Positions 41,485-52,230 of a DNA stretch of 64,000 nt are shown here, piece by piece. The notes beneath the pieces were generated by a model. The model saw nothing but the letters and a program-made list of their open reading frames with translations. It did no database searches and was not told where the DNA came from. Positions within the stretch are counted from its first letter, which is position 1, and each line of letters starts with the position of its first letter. Origin of the DNA: Crambe crambe (lineage: Eukaryota; Porifera; Demospongiae; Poecilosclerida; Crambeidae); assembly GCA_963924555.1 (NCBI GenBank), contig OZ004587.1, positions 5,472,075 to 5,536,074 on the forward strand, written 5' to 3'. The translations under genes were made by a program, and so were the position numbers.

Positions 41485-44400
41485 ATGGCTAAATCATGCT
41501 TCCTTAGCTTGTTTCAGCTACTGTGCTTGAGTAGTGCAGTTTGTCAAACAGATTCAACTCTCTGTGTGCTGAATTCCACTGATGCACAGAGCAGCCATCA
41601 GTGCTTGACATTAGACTGTGAATCATATGCCAATTTCTCGCTCGAAAGTTTGTCTGCCAATAGTGATTATGAGGTCTCCATTCACCTTTGTTCAAGTGTG
41701 TATGAAATTGGAGAACAAGATGTAGTCACTTTCAGAGACATGGTCAATGTAAGTATATTTGGAGCTCAAGGAGGATCAACTTTACACTGATAAAATGGAA
41801 CCACTGGATTACAATTCATCAATGTCGTCACCACAGTTGAAATTGAAAATGTCATATTGGATCGATGTAGTTTCGACAACACGATTGTTGAGGATCATTT
41901 TCAAGTAAACTTCAGCAGCAGTATTTATATATCTGGATGTATCAATGTTTCAATAACTGATGTCACTGTTCAGAACACTGTTGGTGTTGGGTTAGCCTTG
42001 ATTGAGAATAAGTACATCAGAATCACTAACTCTACCTTCATGAACAACAGACCTGGTAACACTTCTGCAGGAGGAGGAGTCTTCATTGAATCAAGTACAA
42101 TTGAAAATGGTTCATTTGATATTGAAAACTGTATCTTTGAATTAAACTCGGCTGAAACTGATTCACAGTTTGAAAGTCAGTTTTCAAACACTAAGAGCAA
42201 TGATGTAATTGATTTTGTCAGGGGAGGCGGAATGAATGTTTATTTTCAAGGGAGAGACACATCATGTTAATTTGACCATATTCAACTGCAAATTTAATAA
42301 TAACTCTGCTAGATATGGAGGAGCACTGCAATTATCCTTCACAAATTCATCACATGACATTAACGTCCATGTGAACCAATCAGATTTCCAAATTAATCAA
42401 GTGCAAAAAACGGGAGGAGCACTAGGAGCTGGTTATATTCACGAGTCATCAAAAATGAACCAAAATCTCATAAAATTCTCAAATTGTAACTTTTCCAACA
42501 ATACAGCCAAACAAGGAGGAGGCGTATATTTATATGCTGCTCCCACTAACTACAACAACAACAACACATTTGAATTTCACAAGTGCTTATGGAAATACAA
42601 TGAAGCACATTATGGAGCTGCTGTTAAGATCGATCCATACACTTCTCGAAAGTTCATAATAGATGACCTCTTACCCAAACTGGTTTTTCAAGACTGTACA
42701 TTCATCCATAACAATGTGACCCACATGAATCAATATTAGAAATGACCTACCAAATACGTCACCACGGCAAAGGAATTCTGCTAACAAATAAAATTAATAT
42801 AATTTTTCAAGGAAAAACAGAGTTCAAGGAAAATATTGGAACTGCTATTTATATAGTGTCGAGTGCTATGGATGTTCAGCAAGGATCCAATATCACATTC
42901 CAAAGTAACCATGGTTATGAAGGAGGTGCTATAGGGTTACAAGGTTCTTCTGCAATTCACGTCAACGATAATATTTCAATTTTCTTTCTTAACAACAGTG
43001 CATCTGGTAAAGGTGGGGCCATTTTCCAAGAGACATTAGATGATCCTGGATCCTCGACTGTGAGAAAATGCTTCATCAAGTATGTGGGTGACCATATGAA
43101 AAAGGTTGGTGAAAGAAATATAAAATTATTTTTCTGCAATAACACTTTAAACAGGTACAACTCACGTCAACTTAATTTGACAGAAGTCTACAGGCAATCC
43201 ATATATTTATATTCTATAGATCCTTGCAAAATGATATACCCAGAAGCTGAAAATTACCTTGAAGCATTGAACTTGATAGCTAACTTCACCTTTGAGGATT
43301 ATCAAAACGACACAGACATAGCCACAATAGGTAGCAAATTCAAAGTCTACGATATTCCTAACAAGTTCATACCAGGAAAGAAAACTAGAATAAATGTGAC
43401 TCTACTGGACGACACAAATAGCACAGTAGTATCACGAGTTTTCAAACTGTCTACTTTAACAATATTTAACGGATCTGTATCCATTGACCCTGCTCATAAA
43501 TACTTGACAAAAAATGAGTTGAGGGTACTAGGAAAACCGAGAAGTCAAGCAAAATTAAGAATATCACTGAATAATTTACAAGATATTGAACTTTCTTTCA
43601 ATATTACTTTGCAAGAGTGTCCACCTGGATATATATTTGATAAAGAGAGATCCGAATGCTTGTGCTCGTCTTTAACTGCCACAAAGTACCTCGGCATACA
43701 GAGTTGTGATTTGACCACATTTCGAGCCATTTTAGTGGCCGGTTACTGGGCTGGGTACAATGTGACCGATGACAGTGAAATCACTGATGACAGCTTTCGG
43801 ATTTCAAACTGTCCTGTGGGATTCTGTACTAGTTGGAAAGACAAAAACAATTCAGAAATACTCTTATCAAGAAACGCATCTATTCGTGAAGTAAGTAGGG
43901 AAGTATGTAATGAAAACCGTCTTGGAAGAGTGTGCTCGAGATGTAAAAACGGCGCTTCAGTATTCTACCACACTCAATATACTTTCGACTGCAAGAAAGA
44001 GAAATATTGTTCATGGGGAATAGTCTTCTACATACTATCTGAAATTGTTCCAGTAACAATCCTCTTTCTACTGGTGATATTGTTTGACATTAAATTAGCA
44101 AGTGGTGCACTTAATGCATTTATATTCTACACCCAAATATTTGAGACCTTGCAAATAAATGCCAATAATTTGATAGACTTCACCAGAGAAGCCGGCATAT
44201 TTCTAGAAATTCTGAACTTCATTACTAGCTTCTTCAACTTGAAGTTCTTTGCACACTCTGAATTATCATTTTGTCTCTTCAAAGGTGCAACTTCACTGAA
44301 CATTATCGCCTTTAACTATGTGACAGTGATATATTCCCTACTCCTTGTTTTATTGACTGTAGCACTGATGAACACACGACTCAACAGACTCAACAAGTAC

Positions 44401-45300
44401 ATTCAGAAGATAAAGGGTAGAAAAACCTACATCTCTCAATCGATAATACATGGATTATCAGGTTTTCTAGTCATCTGCTATGCACGGTCCACCAAAGTAT
44501 CTCTTCAAATTCTTACCCCAGTTACCCTCTTTGGTAAAAACAGAAGCAAGGAAGAATATGTGTTTTTTTATTACGGAGAGTTTGATTACTTCAAAGGTTA
44601 TCACTTACCATATGCCATACCAGCAATCTTTGTGTTGGTTTTCATGGGTTTGTTACCTCCTCTTCTTCTGCTATCATTTCCTTTATGCTACAAGGTATTT
44701 GCGCTATTTAGAATACAAGAATCGAAGTTCACTGACATCTTATGCAAGATAATACCATTGGAAAAACTCAAGCCTTTCTTTGATTCGTTTCAAGGCACTT
44801 TTAAAGACGAGCACAGATACTTTGCTGGTTTATACTTCATCTACAGATTATTAGCTCTTCTTCTGTATACTCTTACAGACAGTTTAACCAAGTTCTACTT
44901 CCTGTTGGAGATTCAGTTCATACTGACTCTAGGAATCCACTCGTGGACCCAACCTTATAAAAAGAAATGGCATAACAGACTGGACACGTTCCTCTTCACA
45001 CTGTTGTCCATTTTGAATGGAATAACATTGTGCAACTACCACTTGAGAATAAACCAGCTGGACTATCATAAGTATATTGAAGTATATAGCAGAGTACAGT
45101 TATTTTTGGCTTATAGTCCTCTGGTGTTTACTATAGGGTATATACTGACTAAAATAGTAAAGAAGGTATTCACTATTTGGCATTTGAAGAAACTATCACA
45201 CAGCACGAGGAGAAGTGATGAATTGGAAATCTCACTCTCAATGCTGGACCGGGAAGACTACGAACAGTCCACTGATGTGAGCTACCAGAAGTGTAAATAG
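41485..45300 (+). pseudogene. Copy I: type I gene with early stops and paired frameshifts
   Basis: The type I leader and first 101 codons are normal; then TGT CAA of other copies reads TGA TAA, two stops in a row (41788-41793). A 1-bp gain near 42245 and a 1-bp loss near 42735 (with TAG at 42737-42739) shift the frame away and back. From 42742 to the stop at 45300 the frame is open for 852 codons and encodes the late beta-helix, Cys-rich module, all membrane segments and the tail ending YQKCK. The last part is closest to L (KYIEVYSRVQLFLAYSPLVF). The promoter is preserved. Confidence 0.85.
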
Positions 45301-46286
45301 TTCAACCACGAATAACAACCTGAAAATTACGGCTTATAAAAAATATTATAATTGTCTGTAATGTATACAATTGATTTTAAGCTTACTATTATTTAACTAG
45401 TAATTAATACATCTTCTTAACCATTATCCACAAAATTTAATATGACTCTATTGAGAAAAGCACAATTCACTTATACACAAAAGTATAATAATGAGACCAA
45501 ATTGAATTAAACTTATACTGGAATCCAGACTAGAGTTAGCTTTAAAGCTACTAAGTTTGTCTTCCAATATCAAGTAACCATAGTAGTGTACATATACATG
45601 TATAATATTTTATAGTACAATCATACAAAGATGCTGCTGTTGTGACCTCCTTGATTGTGTTGTCAAATAATAATGACTATAGAATTTCTACCTATATAGC
45701 TTTGTGCAGTACGTAGAGAGAATAAGTTAGCATACACTTTCCTCACTTTGTAAGGAATATTTCATGCCACATTAGTCAATAGGTCTACAGGTGATTTGTT
45801 TTTTTATCATTCACTTCGCCCATTATTTGCTGTGGCTTATTCCATTCTCAACCGAGTATGAGAGCTTGAAACATGAGCTGATTACTGCTGTACTGCTTCT
45901 GATGATACCTTTAGTTACTAGTTAAACATACGCAATTATAACCATGTAAATAAATCTACAGCTTTTGATTTCTATGAAAAGATGTCGTGATTGACTGAGT
46001 TTAATGGTTAGAGCTATGATTATACAGATGCAGGTACATAGGCTTTAATATAATATACGAGGTCAAATGTGAATAAAACTGGAAAAAAAATGCATGAAAC
46101 ACATTCTGAAATAGAACCTATTCGTAGTGATTGCTCATAATGTTCTGTAGCTATTTAATATCTAGCTACCATGATGATACACTCCATCTAGCGATTAATT
46201 GATCAACATTCACTCTTAATCTAAATCATTATTGTAATAATTATCAATCAGCTTTTTTAAAGCCAAGGTGGTCATTCGTGGTTGAA
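45301..46286. other. Convergent spacer between I and J
   Basis: About 985 bp between two 3' ends. The first bases after each stop share TTCA(G/A)CCACGA with other copies. I see no gene, hairpin or repeat of note. Confidence 0.5.
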
Positions 46287-49200
46287 CTATTTACACTTTT
46301 GGTAGCTCACATCAGTGGACTGTTTGTAGTCTTCCCGGTCCAGCATCGAGAGTGAGATTTCCAATTCATCACTTCTCCTTGTGCCAAGGGATCGTTTCTT
46401 CAAATGCCATATAGTGGATATTTTCTTCACTATTTTTGTCAGTATATACCCTATAGTAAACACCAGAGGACTATAAGCCAAAAATAACTGTACTCTGGTA
46501 AGCAGTTCAATATTCTGATGATAATCAAGCTGGTTTATTCTCAAGTGGTAGTTAAATAGTGTTATGCCATTCAAAATGGATAATAGTATGAATAGAAATG
46601 TGTCCAGTCTGTTATGCCATTTCTTTTTATAAGGATGAGTCCATGAATGGATTCCAAGAGTCAGTATGAACTGAATTTCCAACAGAAAATAAAATTTGGT
46701 TAAACCGTCTGTAAAAGCATACAGAAAAATAGCTAATAATCTGTAGATGAAGTATAAACCAGCAAAGTATCTGTGCTCATCTTTGAAAGTGCCCTGAAAT
46801 GAATCAAAGAAAGGCTTGAATTTTTCCAATGGTATTATCTTGCATAAGATGTCAATGAATTTTGATTCTTGTATTCTAAATAGTGCAAATACCTTGTAGC
46901 ATAAAGGAAATGATAACAGAAGAAGAGGAGGTAACAAACCCATGAAAATTAACACAAAGATAGCTGGTATGGCATATGGTAAGTGATCACCTTTGAAGTA
47001 ATCAAACTTTCCATAATAAAAAACCATTTTTTCTTTCTTCATGCTCATGTTTTTACCAAAAACTGTAACTGGGGTAAGAATTTGAAGAGATATTTTAGTG
47101 GATCGTGCATAGCAGATGACTAGAAAACCTGATAATCCATGTATTATCGATTGAGAGATGTATGTTTTTCTACCTTTTATCTTCTGAATGCACTTGTTGA
47201 GTCTGTTGAGTCGTGTGTTCATAAGTGCTACAGTCAATAAAACAAGGAGTAGGGAATATATCACTGTCACATAGTTAAAGGCGATAATGTTCAGTGAAGT
47301 TGCACCTTTGAAGAGGCAAAATGATAATTCAGAGTGTGCAAAGAACTTCAAGTTGAAGAAGCTAGTAATGAAGTTCAGAATTTCTAGAAATAAGCCAGCT
47401 TCATCAGTGAAATTTATCAAATTATCGGCATTTATTCTCAAGGTCTCAAATATTTGGGTGTAGAATATAAATGCATTAAGTGCACCACTTGTTAGTTTAA
47501 TGTCAAACAATATCACCAGTAGAAAGAGGATTGTTACTGGAACAATTTCAGATAGAATGTACAAGACTATTCCCCATGAACAATATTTATCTGTCTTGCA
47601 ATCAAAAGTGTTTTGAGTGTGGTAGAATACTGAAGTGCCATTTATACATCTCGAGCACACTCTTTCAAGACGGTTTTCATTGCATACTTCCTTGCTCACT
47701 TCATGAATAGATGCGATTCTTGATAAGAGTATTTCTGAATTGTTTTTGTCTTTCCAACTAGTACAGAATCCCACAGGACAGTTGGAAATCTGAAAGCTGT
47801 CATCAGTGATTTCACTGTCATCGGTCACATTGTACCCAGCCCAGTAACCAGCCACTAAAATGGCTCGAAATGTGGTCAAATCACAACTCTGTATGCCGAG
47901 GTACTTTGTGGCAGTTAAAGACGAGCACAAGCATTCGGATCTCTCTTTGTCAAAAATATATCCAGGTGGACATTGTTGCAGAGTAATATTAAAAGAAAGT
48001 GCCATATCTTTTGAATTTGTTAGGAATATTTCTATTTCAGCTTGACTTTCTGGCTCTCCCAGTACCTTCAGGTTTCTGTTATCAATATACGTATGAGCAG
48101 AATTTACAAATACAAACCCATTGTACGTTTTTTTCACAGAAACTCTGAAAACTGGTGATGGTACTGTACTATTGGTGTCATCTAGTAGAGTCACGTCCAT
48201 GAAAATGTGTTTTCCTGGTATCAGCTTGTTGGGAATATTGTTGACTTTGAATTTGCTGCCTATTGTGGCTATGTCTGTGTCATTATGATAATCCTCAAAG
48301 GTGAAGTTAGCTATCAAGTCTAATGCTTCACGGTAGTCTTTAGTGTCTTGGTCTGTTTCTCTGCAGGTTTCTATGGAGTGCAAATAAATGGATTGCCTGT
48401 AGGGTTCTATCAAGTTAAGTCGTGAGTTGTACCTGTTTACAGTGTTATTGCAGAAAAATAATGTGATATTTCTTTCACCAACTTTTTTCATATAATCACC
48501 CACGTACTTGATGAAGCATTTTCTCACAGTTGATGCACCAGGATCATCTAATGTCTCTTGAAAAATGGCCCCACCTTTCACAGATGCGCTGTTGTTAAGA
48601 AAGAAAATCGAGATACCAACATTGACGTGAATTGCAGAAGAACCTTGTAACCCTATAGCACCTCCTTCATAACCATGATTACTTTGGAATACAATATTGG
48701 ATCCTTGCTGAACATTCATAGCACTCGACACTATGTAAATTGCAGTTCCTATATTTTCCTTAAACTCTATTTTTCCTTGAAGAAATATATTAATTTTATT
48801 TGTTAGCAGAACTCCTTTGCCGTGGTGATGTATTCGGTAGGTCATATTTGAATATTGATTCATGTGGGTCACATGGTTATAGATGAATGCACAGTCTTGA
48901 AAAATCAGTTTGGGTAAGATACTATTTGTTATAAACTTTCGAAAAGTGTATGGAATGATCTTAACAGCAGCTCCATAATGTGCTTCATTGTATTTCCATA
49001 AGCACTTGTGAAATTCAAATGTGTTGTAGTTGTTGTAGTTAGTGGGAGCAGCATATAAATACACACCTCCTCCATGTTTGGCTATATTGTTGGAAAAGTT
49101 ACAATTTGAGAATTTTATGAGATTTTGTGATGACTCGTGAATACAACCAGCTCCTACTGCTCCTCCCTTTTTTTGCACTCGATTGTACTGAAAATCTGAT

Positions 49201-50081
49201 TCGTTCACAAGGACGTTAATGTCATGTGATGAATTTGTGAAGGATAATTGCAGTGCTCCTCCATATCTAGCACAGTTATTATTGAATTTGCAGTTGAATA
49301 TGGTCAAATTAACATGATGTGTTTCTCCTCTGAAATAAACATTCATTCCGCCTCCCCTGACAAAATCAATTACATCATCGCTCTTAGTCTTCGAAAACCA
49401 ATTTTCAAACTGTGAATCACTTTCAGTCGAGTTTGATTCAAAGATACAGTTTTCTATATCAAACGAACCATTTTCAATTGTACTTGATTCAATGAAGACT
49501 CCTCCTCCTGCAGAATAGTTACCAGGTCTGTTGTTCATGAAGGTAGAGTTCGTGATACTTATATACTTATTCTCAATCAAGGCTAACCCAACACCAACAG
49601 TGTTCTGAACAGTGACATCAGTTATTGTAATGTTGATACATCCAGATATATGAATACTGCTGCTGAAGTTCACTTGAAAATGATCCTCAACAATTGTATT
49701 GCAATGATCCAATATGACATTTTCAATTTCAACTGTGGTGACATTGGTGAATTGTAATCCAGTGGTTCCATTTTGACAGTGTAAAGTTGACCCTTCTTCA
49801 ACTCCAAATATGCTTACACTGACCATGTCTCTGAAAGTGGCTACATCTTGTTCTCCAATTTCATACACACTTGAACAAAGGTGAATGGAGACCTCATGAT
49901 CACTATCGGCAGACAAACTTTCGAGTGGGAAATTAGCGTATGATTCACAGTGTGATGTCAAGCACTGATGGCTGCTCTGTGCATCAGTGGAATTCAGCAC
50001 ACAGAGAGTTGAATCCGTTTGACAAAATCCACTACTCAAGCACAGTAGCTGAAGCAAGCTAAGGAAGCATGATTTAGCCAT
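46287..50081 (-). CDS. Copy J: intact beta-helix/multi-TM surface protein (type I)
   Basis: 1,264 codons. The open frame extends 34 codons further upstream to 50183, but that stretch contains the TATA box (50129-50122) and the conserved leader, so the ATG at 50081 (MAKSCFLSLLQLLCLSSGFC) is the start. Signal peptide, beta-helix region with GGA turns, Cys-rich module, membrane domain and tail are complete, ending YQKCK. The linker before CPPGY is a distinct subtype (LHSIETCRETD, later VSVKKTYNGFVFVNSAHTY), shared only with H. Variable loops read KNMSMKKEKMVFYYG and AFTDGLTKFYF. It is divergent to K and convergent to I. Probably functional. Confidence 0.92.
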   Translation of the reverse strand: MAKSCFLSLLQLLCLSSGFCQTDSTLCVLNSTDAQSSHQCLTSHCESYANFPLESLSADSDHEVSIHLCSSVYEIGEQDVATFRDMVSVSIFGVEEGSTLHCQNGTTGLQFTNVTTVEIENVILDHCNTIVEDHFQVNFSSSIHISGCINITITDVTVQNTVGVGLALIENKYISITNSTFMNNRPGNYSAGGGVFIESSTIENGSFDIENCIFESNSTESDSQFENWFSKTKSDDVIDFVRGGGMNVYFRGETHHVNLTIFNCKFNNNCARYGGALQLSFTNSSHDINVLVNESDFQYNRVQKKGGAVGAGCIHESSQNLIKFSNCNFSNNIAKHGGGVYLYAAPTNYNNYNTFEFHKCLWKYNEAHYGAAVKIIPYTFRKFITNSILPKLIFQDCAFIYNHVTHMNQYSNMTYRIHHHGKGVLLTNKINIFLQGKIEFKENIGTAIYIVSSAMNVQQGSNIVFQSNHGYEGGAIGLQGSSAIHVNVGISIFFLNNSASVKGGAIFQETLDDPGASTVRKCFIKYVGDYMKKVGERNITLFFCNNTVNRYNSRLNLIEPYRQSIYLHSIETCRETDQDTKDYREALDLIANFTFEDYHNDTDIATIGSKFKVNNIPNKLIPGKHIFMDVTLLDDTNSTVPSPVFRVSVKKTYNGFVFVNSAHTYIDNRNLKVLGEPESQAEIEIFLTNSKDMALSFNITLQQCPPGYIFDKERSECLCSSLTATKYLGIQSCDLTTFRAILVAGYWAGYNVTDDSEITDDSFQISNCPVGFCTSWKDKNNSEILLSRIASIHEVSKEVCNENRLERVCSRCINGTSVFYHTQNTFDCKTDKYCSWGIVLYILSEIVPVTILFLLVILFDIKLTSGALNAFIFYTQIFETLRINADNLINFTDEAGLFLEILNFITSFFNLKFFAHSELSFCLFKGATSLNIIAFNYVTVIYSLLLVLLTVALMNTRLNRLNKCIQKIKGRKTYISQSIIHGLSGFLVICYARSTKISLQILTPVTVFGKNMSMKKEKMVFYYGKFDYFKGDHLPYAIPAIFVLIFMGLLPPLLLLSFPLCYKVFALFRIQESKFIDILCKIIPLEKFKPFFDSFQGTFKDEHRYFAGLYFIYRLLAIFLYAFTDGLTKFYFLLEIQFILTLGIHSWTHPYKKKWHNRLDTFLFILLSILNGITLFNYHLRINQLDYHQNIELLTRVQLFLAYSPLVFTIGYILTKIVKKISTIWHLKKRSLGTRRSDELEISLSMLDREDYKQSTDVSYQKCK

Positions 50082-50121
50082 CTGCTCTGAAACTATTGTG
50101 TTAAATTCTGTGAGTCGTTGC

Positions 50122-50129
50122 TTTTTATA
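50122..50129 (-). promoter_or_regulatory. TATA box of copy J
   Basis: TATAAAAA on the minus strand, 41-48 bp before the ATG at 50081, with the type I leader in between. Confidence 0.65.
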
Positions 50130-50179
50130 GCTAGTTAGCTGTTTTATGGAACTTTCTAGGAATTTTGGAAAATTCACAA

Positions 50180-50420
50180 GCACAAATCAACCATTGATGA
50201 ATTGAAGGTTGGGACCATCTTGAATAAAACAGTTTGTTAGAAAGATTGACAATTTATACACTCAAACCTTTGGGCAAATTCATATGTACAAATCAGCTAT
50301 TGATGAATAGAGAGTTGGGATCATCTTGAATAAAACACATTTCATATGAAAACCTTTGGGCAAATTCACATGCATAAATCAGGTATTAATGAATAGACAG
50401 TTGGGACCACCATGAATAAA
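50180..50420 (-). promoter_or_regulatory. Upstream repeats of copy J
   Basis: Three minus-strand repeats with GATGGTCCCAACCTTC, GATGATCCCAACTCTC and TGGTGGTCCCAACTGTC cores (50200-50225, 50300-50325 and 50395-50415), each followed by TTCATCAAT or TTCATTAAT. Confidence 0.5.
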
Positions 50421-51880
50421 ACAGCTTAATTGCTAAATGATATTGATAGTAGCTGAAGAAAGCTTGTACGTATACAGTCATGCATCTATTCAATGTGATA
50501 TCTCACTCAAAGCTTTCAAAGTGCATGGTTTAGCATAAATTTGATACACACCTGCACACCTTAATAAATTGCTCTATTCAAGATGGTCCCAATCTTCAAT
50601 TCACCAATAGCTGGTTTATGCTTGTGAATATTTAGAAATGAGTATAAGTGGCTATATTTCACAGCTACTTTGGGAGCAGATGGTAGCTGAAGAAAGCTTA
50701 TACATGGTCCATCTATTCAAAGTGACAACACCTCACAGGAACTTACACTCTAAATCATTCACGTGATTTATGATGAATTTGATACACACCTGTACACCTG
50801 GTCTGCAGTGAAGATTATAACAGTCAAGATTTGCTTTGATCTGACATCATAATTATTGGCATAATACATCCCATTGCACTTAGGGATACGTATATCTATT
50901 CAAAGGCCATATCATAGTATGGCCGATCAACACTTCCCATAGTCTGACATTTTGTCAAAAGAGTTATAATCTTCACTGCTGGTCATGTTCATTACTTCAC
51001 TTAAAGTTGGGAAAGTTGATACCATTTAAAAAGCTACTCCCTTGCTGTGGTATTTCTATCACTATGTAAATAGGAGATATCCTAGCCTGAAACCTGAAGG
51101 AAACTTGAAAGAATAACAATAGAGAAGAAAAAGAATCCAATAACTTACAGGCGCTTGCTGTATTTCTGAAACAGTAAGCTCCCTGGTCCTGAAACTTGGT
51201 CTGCACTTTGTAGTAGGCTGGATAATCATTCACTGTGAAGTCTAAGTGGGGAAACACTTTTGTATTAGTCTATATGTGGCGTGCGCTGGCATCCATGTCA
51301 CCCCTACATAGAGAGAGCTTATTGCTCTCTTTGATTGTTATTATGAACAAATAGAACAAAAGTCAATTTTAGAAATTGTTTTTTTTCTTATGTTAGTGAG
51401 TGAATTTAAACATTCTTCCCTCTTCTGTGTAGATGTAGCATTTCATTGTAGCCTTCTGAGAACCTGTAGAGCAAGGGTAAAAGAGAAAGAAGAGTTTTTA
51501 GTTTATACAGTTCTATGACCTTTGACCCGCCATCCCTAGTAAGAGAGAGCTAACACACTCTCTGATTACCCTAAACACATGTATAAAGCTAATACAGCAA
51601 GGGAGTAGTTTTTAAATAAAAATTTTAATCAAACTTATAATACTCAAATAGAAGAATGAAACTGTATTGTTGTATATGCACAATAATGATGCTAATGATA
51701 CATAAAATCTGAATGATGACGATGCACAAAATAACTATATTACAGTAGCAACTTTCCTAACTTTTTGAAGTAATGAATGTTACCAGGTGTGCTAAACCAT
51801 GCACTTTGAAAGCTTTGAATGAGGTGTCACATTGAATAGATGGACTGTATATACAAGCTTTCTTCAGCTACCATAAATAT
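50421..51880. other. J-K divergent spacer
   Basis: About 2.15 kb separate the two ATGs. The middle has a plus-oriented GGTCCCAATCTTC repeat (50583), a decayed minus-strand exon-like segment (about 50900-51250) related to that at 17195-17540, and blocks also found in the other spacers (for example CTTTTAAATAAAAATTTTAA-like sequence near 51605). An empty-looking version of the site flanking the foldbacks is at 51680-51720. No intact gene. Confidence 0.5.
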
Positions 51881-51894
51881 CATTTAGCAAGCAG

Positions 51895-52130
51895 TTTTAT
51901 TCATGGTGGTCCCAACTGTCTTGTGCATGTGAACTTGCCTAAAGCTTTTCAGTTAGCATTGCAGATTGTGTGATGGTCCCAACCTTCTATTCATCAATAG
52001 CTCATTTGTGCATTATGAATTTTGCCCAAAGATTTGAGTGTATAAATCCCTGTGAGATGTCAATCTTTCTAACAAACTATTTTATTCAAGATGGTCCCAA
52101 CCTTCAATTCACCAATGGCTGATTTGTGCT
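51895..52130 (+). promoter_or_regulatory. Upstream repeats of copy K
   Basis: Three repeats with GGTCCCAAC cores (about 51907, 51976 and 52095), as in other type I genes. Confidence 0.5.
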
Positions 52131-52169
52131 TATGAATTTTCCAAAATTCCTAAAAAGTAGCTAACTGGC

Positions 52170-52177
52170 TATAAAAA
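52170..52177 (+). promoter_or_regulatory. TATA box of copy K
   Basis: TATAAAAA, 61 bp before the ATG at 52231. Confidence 0.6.
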
Positions 52178-52230
52178 GCAATGACTCACAGAATTGAGCA
52201 CAATATTTTCGGAGCAGATAGAGAGCTATC

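Noticed and set aside
50082..50183. 34-codon N-terminal extension of copy J
   Set aside because: It spans the TATA box and the conserved type I leader, and would put residues before the signal peptide. No other copy has it.
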